A stretch of DNA of 5,684 bases from contig JAIBBE010000109.1 in NCBI GenBank assembly GCA_019694835.1, positions 1 through 5,684 of the forward strand. The letters run 5' to 3'. The translations under genes and the position numbers were made by a program. The stretch comes from Fimbriimonadaceae bacterium. GTDB taxonomy: Bacteria; Armatimonadota; Fimbriimonadia; Fimbriimonadales; Fimbriimonadaceae. Below the pieces are notes generated by a model. The model ran no database searches and was not told the origin of the DNA. It saw only the letters and a program-made list of their open reading frames with translations. Shown one piece after another: positions 1 through 4,751 of this stretch; positions within the stretch are counted from its first letter, which is position 1, and each line of letters begins with the position of its first letter.

Positions 1-468
1 GAATTCATCTCGCCAGGCGAGAAGGGATTCACCCGGAAGTCTTTGGATATCCTTCTGAAGACGGCGCACGACCACATGCACGCGCGGAGCGATCGCATCA
101 AGAGGGCGATGGTGCGGGCCGCCAAGCGGAACGGCGAGAAGTACGGGTCGGCTCGACCTGGTCACTGGACGCGCAAGAACAACCACCTGCGCGGCTGGAA
201 AGTGGCCAGCGAAACCGCTGTTCGGAAACGTTCTCAGCGGTGTGCCGACGCCTACGGTCCGATCATCCCGGAGATCGAGGCATTGCTGAAGAAAGGTGAA
301 AGCTATGCGTCGATCGCCAACACGCTGAACGAAGCCGGACACCTGACGCTGACGGGCTCCCCCTTCTCAGCGGCCACCGTGTTCAAGATTTACAAGCGCT
401 TGGGAGCACAACATGGAAAGGACACAAGAAAAGTGGGGCGTAAAGCTGCTCTCGCAGCCGCTCACTGA
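1..468 (+). CDS. Serine recombinase, C-terminal part (5' end outside the window)
   Basis: The frame is open from the first base, so the gene probably begins upstream; the TTG at 43 is only an internal start option. The visible part matches the region after the catalytic domain of resolvase/invertase-type serine recombinases. It has a long-helix segment reading SDRIKRAMVRAAKRNG, which in this family follows the catalytic core. Near the end comes a helix-turn-helix-like stretch, KGESYASIANTLNEAGH, then TGSPFSAATVFKIYKRLG, which resembles the DNA-binding tail that reads the recombination site. The catalytic Ser and Arg residues are not in the window, so activity cannot be judged. Family role: DNA cleavage and strand exchange for integration, inversion or resolution. 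The last 56 bases overlap the next gene. A truncated remnant is the main alternative. Confidence 0.72.
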   Translation, partial: EFISPGEKGFTRKSLDILLKTAHDHMHARSDRIKRAMVRAAKRNGEKYGSARPGHWTRKNNHLRGWKVASETAVRKRSQRCADAYGPIIPEIEALLKKGESYASIANTLNEAGHLTLTGSPFSAATVFKIYKRLGAQHGKDTRKVGRKAALAAAH

Positions 469-679
469 TCGAACAATGACGTTCATCGCCGAGATCAAAT
501 ACCCCACCAAAAGCGGCACCAGCCCTGACACAAGAATCTGGTTTGACGGCGTACCTGCCAACAAGCCGATGCGCATGACCGAACTGATGGCGTGGAGGAA
601 CGCTCTGCACGTTTTCGTCGATGCCGTGAAGGACGAGGCAGCCCAGATCAAAGAAAAGGCCGCTAAACGGAAGGCGTGA
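413..679 (+). CDS. Small hypothetical protein overlapping the recombinase end (88 aa)
   Basis: I do not recognise this protein. The ATG at 413 follows a GGGAG ribosome-binding motif at 402-406 with a six-base gap, which favours this start over the internal ATG at 476, where no such motif is seen. The start lies inside the recombinase gene in another frame, suggesting translational coupling. The middle contains a beta-like stretch (MTFIAEIKYPTKSG, then TRIWFDGVPANKP), followed by a helix (MTELMAWRNALHVFVDAVKDE) and a very basic Lys/Ala tail (IKEKAAKRKA) that could contact nucleic acid. It might be an accessory factor of the recombinase, but only position suggests that. The opposite strand also carries long open frames here, which are judged to be shadows. 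Confidence 0.55.
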   Translation: MERTQEKWGVKLLSQPLTDRTMTFIAEIKYPTKSGTSPDTRIWFDGVPANKPMRMTELMAWRNALHVFVDAVKDEAAQIKEKAAKRKA

Positions 680-773
680 CGGCCTTCTCGACACCGCGAG
701 GCCGGTGTAGGGTCTCAGCAAGCTCGGCCATCTTGTGCCAGGCAACGATCGTGGTCCACCGGTAGCGGAGCCG

Positions 774-795
774 GCGGGATCTCTTCCCGCTTGTT
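774..795 (+). terminator. Possible intrinsic terminator between convergent genes
   Basis: A six-base perfect stem GCGGGA/TCCCGC (774-779 with 785-790) closes a five-base loop TCTCT and is followed by TTGTT on the plus strand. The T tract is weak. Position fits the end of the transcript from the recombinase/88-aa gene pair, facing the minus-strand Fic gene. A second hairpin-rich spot lies upstream at 680-708, where ACACCG (691-696) can pair with CGGTGT (703-708), or alternatively CTCG (687-690) with CGAG (697-700). No convincing gene was found in 680-835. Confidence 0.35.
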
Positions 796-835
796 CAGGA
801 CAATTCGTCATCCCATCCTGGCGGAACACGGAAGA

Positions 836-2014
836 CTACCGCATCTTTCCCTCGGCGGTTGCCAAAGCGTCGAACAAGCTCAAGTAAGGATCGTAGCGGT
901 ATCGGCGATTTCGCTGCCAACCCGTAATCTCACGCACTAACCCCAGCTCTGCCAATTGCTCCACAAGTCGGTTCGCCGTAACGAACGAGCATTCTAATCG
1001 CTGCTCCACAAGAGCAACCGACACCAACGGTTGCTCGAAGAGATAGTCGAGCAGCTTGATTCCCAATGCCGCGCGCCCTGCCAGTTTTTCACCGATCAGT
1101 TGTCGGTGAGTCTCACGAAGATGCACGATGGCACGAGCCGTTTCGGTCGCCGACTGACTGACTTCCTGAATACCACGGAGGAAGAACTTGAGCCAGCCCT
1201 CCCAATTCCCGTCCCGCCGAACGGCCGTCAGGCGGTCGTAATACTCAGACCGATTCTGTTTCAGGAAGAGGCTGAGGTAGAGAAGGGGCCGGTGCAACAC
1301 CTTGCGTTCGCACAAAAGAAAGGTGATGAGCAATCTTCCAACACGACCGTTGCCGTCGAGAAACGGATGAATGGTCTCGAACTGGGTGTGGGCCAGGCCG
1401 CAGTGAATCAACACGGGCAAGCTGTCGTCGTGTAGGAACTTCTCGAAATTGTCGATTGCCGTCTGCATTTCATGAACGGGCGGCGGCACGAAGGTCGCAT
1501 TTGTGAGCGTGCATCCTGGCGGCCCAATCCAGTTCTGGCTGCGGCGGAACTCCCCTGGTGTTCGCTCCGCCCCCCGCACGCCCGACAGCAGCTTTCCGTG
1601 GATTTCTCGAATCAGCCGCGAACTGAGCGGGAGCTTGTCGATCCGCTCCAGACCGTAGTTCATGGCATGGACGTAATTGACGACTTCCTCGACATCCTTC
1701 GGGAGTTCCTTTCCGGTTGAGTCCACCTCGAACTGGAGCACGTCGTCCAGCGAACTTTGCGTTCCCTCGATCTGCGAACTCAAGACGGCCTCGTGGCGGA
1801 CATACATCGCCACGAACAGATCGGGGTTGGGCAAAATGGTGGCGACTCCATCCAGCCGCCCCAAGGCTCGGTCGGCCTCGGAAAGAAGGCGGGCGAGTTC
1901 CGGGTCGTCCAGTGCCACGGCAGGGTTCGGCGGCAGCGGGGCAGGAATGAAGGCGCTGTATCCCTCGATTTGTTTTACGAATCGGCCTGCTCGCATAATA
2001 GGCTGGGCGTCCAC
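836..2014 (-). CDS. Fic family protein (class II, probable AMP-transferase)
   Basis: This is a complete 392-residue Fic protein of the SoFic-like architecture. The catalytic motif HPFLDGNGRVGR is intact at residues 216-227; His216 is the expected base, and the GNGR loop binds the ATP phosphates. The N-terminal inhibitory motif of class II Fic proteins is also present: Ser79 and Glu83-Gly84 in SSQIEG, where the Glu normally blocks ATP binding until relieved. GEFRRSQNWIG near residue 155 is the family's conserved segment before the core. Residues of about 318-376 form a winged-helix-like C-terminus. Family role: transfer of AMP to target-protein hydroxyls; the target is unknown. The open frame begins with GTG at 2014, but ATG at 1996 gives MRAGRFVKQIEGY, closer to the usual family start; neither has a clear ribosome-binding motif. 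The gene stands alone facing convergent neighbours, which suits cargo or regulatory use. Confidence 0.95.
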   Translation of the reverse strand: MDAQPIMRAGRFVKQIEGYSAFIPAPLPPNPAVALDDPELARLLSEADRALGRLDGVATILPNPDLFVAMYVRHEAVLSSQIEGTQSSLDDVLQFEVDSTGKELPKDVEEVVNYVHAMNYGLERIDKLPLSSRLIREIHGKLLSGVRGAERTPGEFRRSQNWIGPPGCTLTNATFVPPPVHEMQTAIDNFEKFLHDDSLPVLIHCGLAHTQFETIHPFLDGNGRVGRLLITFLLCERKVLHRPLLYLSLFLKQNRSEYYDRLTAVRRDGNWEGWLKFFLRGIQEVSQSATETARAIVHLRETHRQLIGEKLAGRAALGIKLLDYLFEQPLVSVALVEQRLECSFVTANRLVEQLAELGLVREITGWQRNRRYRYDPYLSLFDALATAEGKMR

Positions 2015-2064
2015 GGAGTCTTTATTTCACTCTTGGAAATCAAGGAAGCGCGAGTCCGATTCTA

Positions 2065-2094
2065 ATTTTACAATTTCTGCATTCCGTAAAGCAA
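2065..2094 (-). promoter_or_regulatory. Probable sigma-70-type promoter for the Fic gene
   Basis: On the minus strand TTGCTT (2094-2089) and TAAAAT (2070-2065) are separated by 18 bases, close to the -35 and -10 consensus, in an AT-rich island within otherwise GC-rich sequence. A transcript starting near 2058 would leave a leader of about 45 to 60 bases before the GTG at 2014 or the ATG at 1996. The rest of 2015-2172 shows no credible gene. Confidence 0.5.
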
Positions 2095-2172
2095 GAATGC
2101 CCATCCTCGCTCCACGTTCCACGTCCTTAAAACAAAGCGGCCAAACGGCGCAACCACCCGTGATGACTTGGT

Positions 2173-2316
2173 CTACGTCTGCTCGACGAGCCCTTTCTTC
2201 CGCAGCAACGTGGCCATCGACGACCACTCGTAGTTGCCTTCGAGGAGTTCATCCCAGTAATTCTTGGCCTCCTTCCACGGTACCAGTTCCAGAGCGGGGC
2301 GATGTTCAGGACTCAC
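2173..2316 (-). CDS. Possible 47-aa small protein, or C-terminal end of a frameshifted gene
   Basis: On the minus strand a frame open over 2173-2414 ends in a TAG at 2175-2173 and encodes a natural-looking sequence with ALELVPWKEAKNYWDELLEG and then YEWSSMATLLRKKGLVEQT. It is rich in aromatic and amphipathic residues, unlike a random shadow frame. The only start found is a GTG at 2316, eleven bases after the stop of the upstream 138-aa gene, with no clear ribosome-binding motif. The same frame continues upstream as DDDDEFCLRIGEVHLSQLS, overlapping the tail of the 138-aa gene in the -1 frame. So it may be a coupled small gene, the product of a frameshift, or the remnant of a broken gene. It is the third member of a minus-strand cluster. 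I do not recognise the family, and its function is unknown. Confidence 0.42.
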   Translation of the reverse strand: MSPEHRPALELVPWKEAKNYWDELLEGNYEWSSMATLLRKKGLVEQT

Positions 2317-2327
2317 GCTTAACTGAC

Positions 2328-2744
2328 TCAGGTGGACCTCGCCGATTCTGAGACAGAACTCGTCGTCGTCATCGCGGCGGCCGTGTCGATGACGTACCGA
2401 CCGGTGGGGATGAACTCATCGTGCGCCAGCACGTTGAGGATCAAGCGCACATCGCGCGTCCGCTTCCCGCAGCGAAGCTCGTGGGCTCGGGCGGCCCATG
2501 CCTCGCTGGGGATCACTCCGTCCACCTGGAACTCGATCATCATTCCTGCGACCTGGCTCGTCGCTATCAGAAAATCGAATTCAAAACGGTAGATCGAGGT
2601 GATGTACGCTTCGAGATGCTTCTGCTTGACCCGAAACACAGGGAGTCGGGTCATTTCGAGTTTCGGTTTTGGATTCGGCACCGGCAGGAGCTTCAAAACC
2701 GGTTCGACGCGCGGCCGACTTCGCCGAATGATCGGGTTTATCAT
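2328..2744 (-). CDS. Hypothetical protein (138 aa), coupled to the upstream 74-aa gene
   Basis: I do not recognise this protein. The ATG at 2744 overlaps the TGA of the upstream gene in an ATGA arrangement, which supports both the start and co-translation; no separate ribosome-binding motif is seen. The N-terminus is basic and Pro-rich (residues about 1-30). It is followed by a well-ordered core from RLPVFRVKQKHLEAYITSIY through FEFDFLIATSQVAGMMIEFQ to LILNVLAHDEFIPTGRYVID, which looks like an alternating alpha/beta fold. There are no transmembrane segments or signal peptide. The last 15 or so residues (TTTSSVSESARST) are low in complexity and lie where a second frame starts to look coding, so the true C-terminus could be altered by a frameshift. 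A second start option is the internal ATG at 2654. Confidence 0.68.
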   Translation of the reverse strand: MINPIIRRSRPRVEPVLKLLPVPNPKPKLEMTRLPVFRVKQKHLEAYITSIYRFEFDFLIATSQVAGMMIEFQVDGVIPSEAWAARAHELRCGKRTRDVRLILNVLAHDEFIPTGRYVIDTAAAMTTTSSVSESARST

Positions 2745-2965
2745 CGGGTGAAGGCAGTCAGGCAGACAGTCCCATCCGGGACTCGCAGGATGTTGAACAG
2801 GTCGATGTCGAGCAGCACGGCGATGCCGACGATGTGATCGTTGGCCTTCATGTGGTCGATCGCCGCGTTGACTTCGGGCTTGTCGTAGACGCCCAGGTGC
2901 TCTCCGGGGATGAGCTTCCCGAACTGACTATCGGGACCGCGCCGGTACAGGATTTCGTATCGCAT
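2741..2965 (-). CDS. Hypothetical protein (74 aa), first gene of the minus-strand cluster
   Basis: The product, beginning MRYEILYRRGPDSQFG, is not one I recognise. The frame is open back to 3106, but the ATG at 2965 is preferred: it follows GGAGG (minus strand, 2980-2976) with a ten-base gap, and the sequence before it has poor protein character. The protein has a beta-strand-like start, then a helix (KPEVNAAIDHMKAND) and a hydrophobic stretch (HIVGIAVLLDIDLFNIL) that is probably a buried strand-helix rather than a membrane segment, as it contains two Asp residues. It looks like a small cytosolic alpha/beta domain. Its stop overlaps the start of the next gene by four bases, so the two products are probably made together and may interact. 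Confidence 0.68.
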   Translation of the reverse strand: MRYEILYRRGPDSQFGKLIPGEHLGVYDKPEVNAAIDHMKANDHIVGIAVLLDIDLFNILRVPDGTVCLTAFTR

Positions 2966-2975
2966 GTGGGTTTGA

Positions 2976-2980
2976 CCTCC
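2976..2980 (-). promoter_or_regulatory. Ribosome-binding site deciding the 74-aa gene's start
   Basis: GGAGG on the minus strand lies ten bases before the ATG at 2965. It is the reason for choosing this start rather than the ATG at 3106. Confidence 0.6.
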
Positions 2981-3152
2981 AGAGAGTTCTAAAACATCCG
3001 GCCCCGGTTGATTTTGTTTTTCTCCACGGTTTGTGAACCTGTCGCGGCGAATCCTGACGCAAGTCCGTAACTGGCTCGATTTGCCCAAAATCTCTCGAAA
3101 ATCCATCCATTTGCCGAATTTTTGAGGCCGTTTTGCCCACTACTAATAGGCT

Positions 3153-3158
3153 GGAGGA
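3153..3158 (+). promoter_or_regulatory. Ribosome-binding site deciding the start at 3164
   Basis: GGAGGA lies five bases before the ATG at 3164. It supports this start over an in-frame ATG at 3122 that would add 14 residues and has no such motif. Confidence 0.75.
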
Positions 3159-3163
3159 CCAAC

Positions 3164-3739
3164 ATGCCGACTGTCAGCGATCCCGCCGACCCGCGACGCT
3201 GCAAGAAGTCGGTCGGCTCCCACCAATGCGACCGTGTTGCCGCTCACGGCTCGGACCTCTGTGAGGTCTGCGGCGGCAAGGACGGGCTCAACGAACACCA
3301 GAAGCGCCTGTACGTGCTTGCCGACTCGGCGATGCATCAGCGGGTCGGAGAGCTAGCGAATCACGAGGCGGTCCTCTCACTCCGAGAGGAAATCGCCATC
3401 ACGCGCGAGTTCCTGAGACGGCGGCTCGATCTCATCAAGAACGACAACGAGTTCCTGATGGCCGGCCCGGCTGTCCAGTCGTTCGTCACGACGATCGGGA
3501 AGCTCGTCAAAGAGGCCCACACGATCGAGAAGAACCTCGATGTGGTCCTGTCGAAGGCGACGGTCATCATCCTGGCTCAATCCGTGAGCCGCATCATCGC
3601 CGAGGAACTCGACGGCATCGAAGGCTACGAAGACGTCGTTGACCGCATCAACATGCGAATGCTCGAAGCGATTCGCGCCGCGAGCAACAAGGCCACGATG
3701 CCGCAACCTGCTCAGAGGCGATTGACGAGCGACGAGTGA
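3164..3739 (+). CDS. Phage-type HGGxxxG-like zinc-binding protein with helical body (191 aa)
   Basis: The N-terminus carries a four-Cys cluster, Cys13, Cys22, Cys33 and Cys36, in the order seen in the phage-associated motif that usually ends in C..HGG; here the ending is CEVCGG, so Cys replaces the usual His. This suggests a small zinc-binding fold. From about residue 45 the protein is almost entirely alpha-helical with heptad-like spacing (LREEIAITREFLRRRLDLIK, then IGKLVKEAHTIEKNLDVVLS and a third helix near 130-165), which favours an oligomer. Proteins of this layout are often encoded near phage terminase genes and may act in DNA recognition or packaging; no terminase large subunit lies in this window, so that role is inferred. 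The start is set by a strong ribosome-binding site. The tail is short and polar. The gene is followed directly by strong hairpins. Confidence 0.75.
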   Translation: MPTVSDPADPRRCKKSVGSHQCDRVAAHGSDLCEVCGGKDGLNEHQKRLYVLADSAMHQRVGELANHEAVLSLREEIAITREFLRRRLDLIKNDNEFLMAGPAVQSFVTTIGKLVKEAHTIEKNLDVVLSKATVIILAQSVSRIIAEELDGIEGYEDVVDRINMRMLEAIRAASNKATMPQPAQRRLTSDE

Positions 3740-3769
3740 ACACGAGACGAGCAGCGAAACGAACACCCC

Positions 3770-3815
3770 TCCGGTGATCGCATCACCGGACCGACTGCGG
3801 ACCTCCGTCCGCAGT
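3770..3815 (+). terminator. Two tandem strong hairpins after the 191-aa gene
   Basis: The first hairpin pairs TCCGGTGAT (3770-3778) with ATCACCGGA (3782-3790), nine perfect pairs around a CGC loop. The second pairs ACTGCGGAC (3794-3802) with GTCCGCAGT (3807-3815), nine perfect pairs around CTCC, followed by TCATTTCT. They begin 31 bases after the stop at 3739 and could end transcription or protect the 3' end of the mRNA. The tail has few T residues, so termination is uncertain. A third, smaller stem GGGC/GCCC lies at 3824-3834. Confidence 0.5.
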
Positions 3816-3894
3816 TCATTTCTGGGCATCGCCCGAGCAGCCGAACCGTCACCGGAATGGTGTGCGTTCCCGAGAGGGATAGGCGTCGGGACAA

Positions 3895-3966
3895 GCGGAT
3901 GAAGCTCAAAGGCAGAGCGACCGGTTGTCTACCGGAAGGCTGCGGGTTCGAGTCCCGTCATCTGCG
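3895..3966 (+). tRNA. tRNA-like gene, anticodon GUC (tRNA-Asp by position), with unusual features
   Basis: The sequence folds as a 72-base cloverleaf. The acceptor GCGGATG (3895-3901) pairs with CATCTGC (3959-3965) over seven positions with one G-U. The D arm is GCTC/GAGC with a seven-base loop AAAGGCA. The anticodon loop TTGTCTA has GUC at 3927-3929 after the conserved U33. The T arm GCGGG/CCCGT carries the canonical loop TTCGAGT. Position 73 is G, as expected for Asp. Oddities: position 8 is A instead of the near-universal U, the outermost anticodon-stem pair is A-A, position 37 is U rather than a purine, and CCA is not encoded. It may be a divergent phage tRNA, a decaying copy or a tRNA mimic. 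It lies in a gene-free structured region between two phage-type genes. Confidence 0.55.
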
Positions 3967-3971
3967 CCTCT

Positions 3972-4047
3972 GGAGAGAAATGTCACGAAGCTGCTCACCG
4001 AGCGGCCGACATGCAGGCACCGCCGGTTCAAGCCCGAGCAACTCTCC
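3972..4047 (+). ncRNA. Second tRNA-like fold, non-canonical
   Basis: Six bases after the first tRNA-like unit, GGAGAG (3972-3977) can pair with CTCTCC (4042-4047) to close a 76-base domain. Inside is a seven-pair hairpin, GCTGCTC (3990-3996) with GAGCGGC (4000-4006), which can also be read as a five-pair stem with a seven-base loop, like an anticodon arm. Near the 3' end GG-TTCAAGC-CC (loop 4027-4033) fits the T-loop consensus TTCRANY. However, the D arm is missing or collapsed, the T stem holds only three good pairs and two bases separate it from the acceptor strand. It is not a standard tRNA. It may be a degenerate tRNA or another structured RNA. Confidence 0.28.
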
Positions 4048-4056
4048 ACAGATCAT

Positions 4057-4113
4057 CTCGCGATCCCGGCGACCGAGCTAGACGCCAGCGGCCGGACCAC
4101 GACTCCTCGCGAG
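4057..4113 (+). repeat. Inverted repeat enclosing a GC-rich fold
   Basis: CTCGCGA (4057-4063) and TCGCGAG (4107-4113) are perfect seven-base complements. Between them, CCGGC (4066-4070) can pair with GCCGG (4091-4095), giving a stacked, branched structure. It continues the structured stretch from 3770 onward. No protein-coding signal is seen. Its role is unknown, and GC-rich sequence yields some such stems by chance. Confidence 0.3.
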
Positions 4114-4127
4114 TTTCACTCCAAGTG

Positions 4128-4144
4128 CCGCGTTCACGACGCGG
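4128..4144 (+). promoter_or_regulatory. Hairpin just upstream of the peptidase operon
   Basis: CCGCGT (4128-4133) pairs perfectly with ACGCGG (4139-4144) around a five-base loop TCACG. It ends 25 bases before the ATG at 4170, close to the ribosome-binding region, so it could shape translation of the operon's first gene. Also possible: a chance stem in GC-rich DNA. Confidence 0.35.
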
Positions 4145-4159
4145 TGAAGCTGACTGCTC

Positions 4160-4165
4160 AGGTGA
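4160..4165 (+). promoter_or_regulatory. Ribosome-binding site deciding the start at 4170
   Basis: AGGTGA lies four bases before the ATG at 4170. The frame is open further upstream to an ATG at 4011, but that stretch lies in the structured RNA region and reads as an Arg/Ser-rich shadow, so 4170 is taken as the true start. Confidence 0.6.
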
Positions 4166-4169
4166 ACCA

Positions 4170-4751
4170 ATGAGTCCCCGCTCTTCGGATTTCGTCTGCG
4201 GGGACATCCTGGGCTTCTCCAGCCACTCGCTCGACGGCGTGCTCATCAACATCGGGACCTACGGTCTCCCGTTCTGGAGCTTGAGCCACGTCGCCATCAT
4301 CGGCGAATACGAGGGACGCAAACTGCTGTTCGAGTCGAACGTCATCCCCGAGCAGAGGTGCGTCGTGCAGGATGCCTACGTCTGCGGGACGCAGGCGGTC
4401 GAGATCGAACGCAAGATCGAGACCTACAAGGGCAAGGTCTGGCACTTCCCGCTCTACCGCGATCTGTATGACTTCGAGCACAGGCGTCTCGACAAGTTCC
4501 TCATCGAGTATCTCGGTCACAATTACGACGACAGCGGGGCGATGGACGCCGCCGGAAAGATTGCGTCGTTCATCAAGGGAATGCGGAGCGAGGCGAGCCT
4601 CAACACGCTCTTTTGCAGTGAATACTGCTGTGCCGCGCACACGACCATCGGATTGTTTCAGACTGCCAACGTGAGTCGCTGGTCGCCGAACAGCTTTGTT
4701 CGCGAAGAGCGCCGGCTCGGCCTACTCAGAAAGCCCCGGAGATTGAAATGA
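4170..4751 (+). CDS. Permuted papain-fold protein, YiiX/LRAT-like (NlpC/P60 superfamily), 193 aa
   Basis: The layout is that of circularly permuted NlpC/P60 proteins, in which the catalytic His comes before the Cys. Near the N-terminus, GDILGF (residues 11-16) is the usual opening strand. SLSHVAII places the probable catalytic His at 40, and LLFESN (52-57) is a strand that often supplies a polar third residue. GHNYDD (116-121) is a common loop. FCSEYCCAA puts the probable nucleophile at Cys149. Known family members are thiol hydrolases or acyltransferases acting on peptides, peptidoglycan or lipids; the substrate here is unknown. There is no signal peptide, so it would act in the cytoplasm or be released by lysis. 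It heads an operon: its TGA overlaps the next gene's ATG. A lysis-related role is possible but unproven. Confidence 0.8.
   Translation: MSPRSSDFVCGDILGFSSHSLDGVLINIGTYGLPFWSLSHVAIIGEYEGRKLLFESNVIPEQRCVVQDAYVCGTQAVEIERKIETYKGKVWHFPLYRDLYDFEHRRLDKFLIEYLGHNYDDSGAMDAAGKIASFIKGMRSEASLNTLFCSEYCCAAHTTIGLFQTANVSRWSPNSFVREERRLGLLRKPRRLK

Larger units (their letters stand above)
2966..3163. promoter_or_regulatory. AT-rich divergent intergenic region with TTTGCC repeats
   Basis: This region separates the minus-strand cluster from the plus-strand gene at 3164, so both promoters should lie here. It is more AT-rich than its surroundings. TTTGCC occurs three times on the plus strand (starting at 3080, 3110 and 3132), each beside an A or T run. 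The first sits in a small inverted repeat, GATTT/AAATC. I see no promoter I would assign with confidence on either strand. The repeats may be binding sites for a regulator. Confidence 0.4.

Noticed and set aside
383..829. 148-aa minus-strand frame over the recombinase end
   Set aside because: It is antisense to the recombinase tail and the 88-aa gene, is Arg/Pro-rich and has no recognisable motif or ribosome-binding site.
1031..2065. Several long plus-strand open frames inside the Fic gene
   Set aside because: They lie antisense to a gene with intact family motifs, and their translations show biased, low-quality composition typical of shadow frames.
3122..3149. TTGAGG and TAATAG, 16 bases apart, as a promoter for the 191-aa gene
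   Set aside because: Transcription would begin within or after the ribosome-binding site at 3153-3158, so it cannot serve this gene well.
3377..3829. 150-aa minus-strand frame opposite the 191-aa gene
   Set aside because: It is a mirror of the helical, Glu/Arg-rich gene on the plus strand and has no start signal or motif.
4011..4169. Upstream extension of the YiiX-like gene to an ATG at 4011
   Set aside because: The added 53 residues are Arg/Ser-rich and fall in the structured RNA. The AGGTGA motif and the usual N-terminus of the family support 4170.
3857..4173. Two plus-strand frames of 74 and 82 aa across the structured region
   Set aside because: They run through the tRNA-like cloverleaf, are Arg/Ser/Pro-rich and lack ribosome-binding motifs.
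4158..4640. 160-aa minus-strand frame opposite the YiiX-like gene
   Set aside because: Its Val/Glu/Asp-rich composition is that of an antisense shadow, and the plus strand has catalytic motifs and operon coupling.
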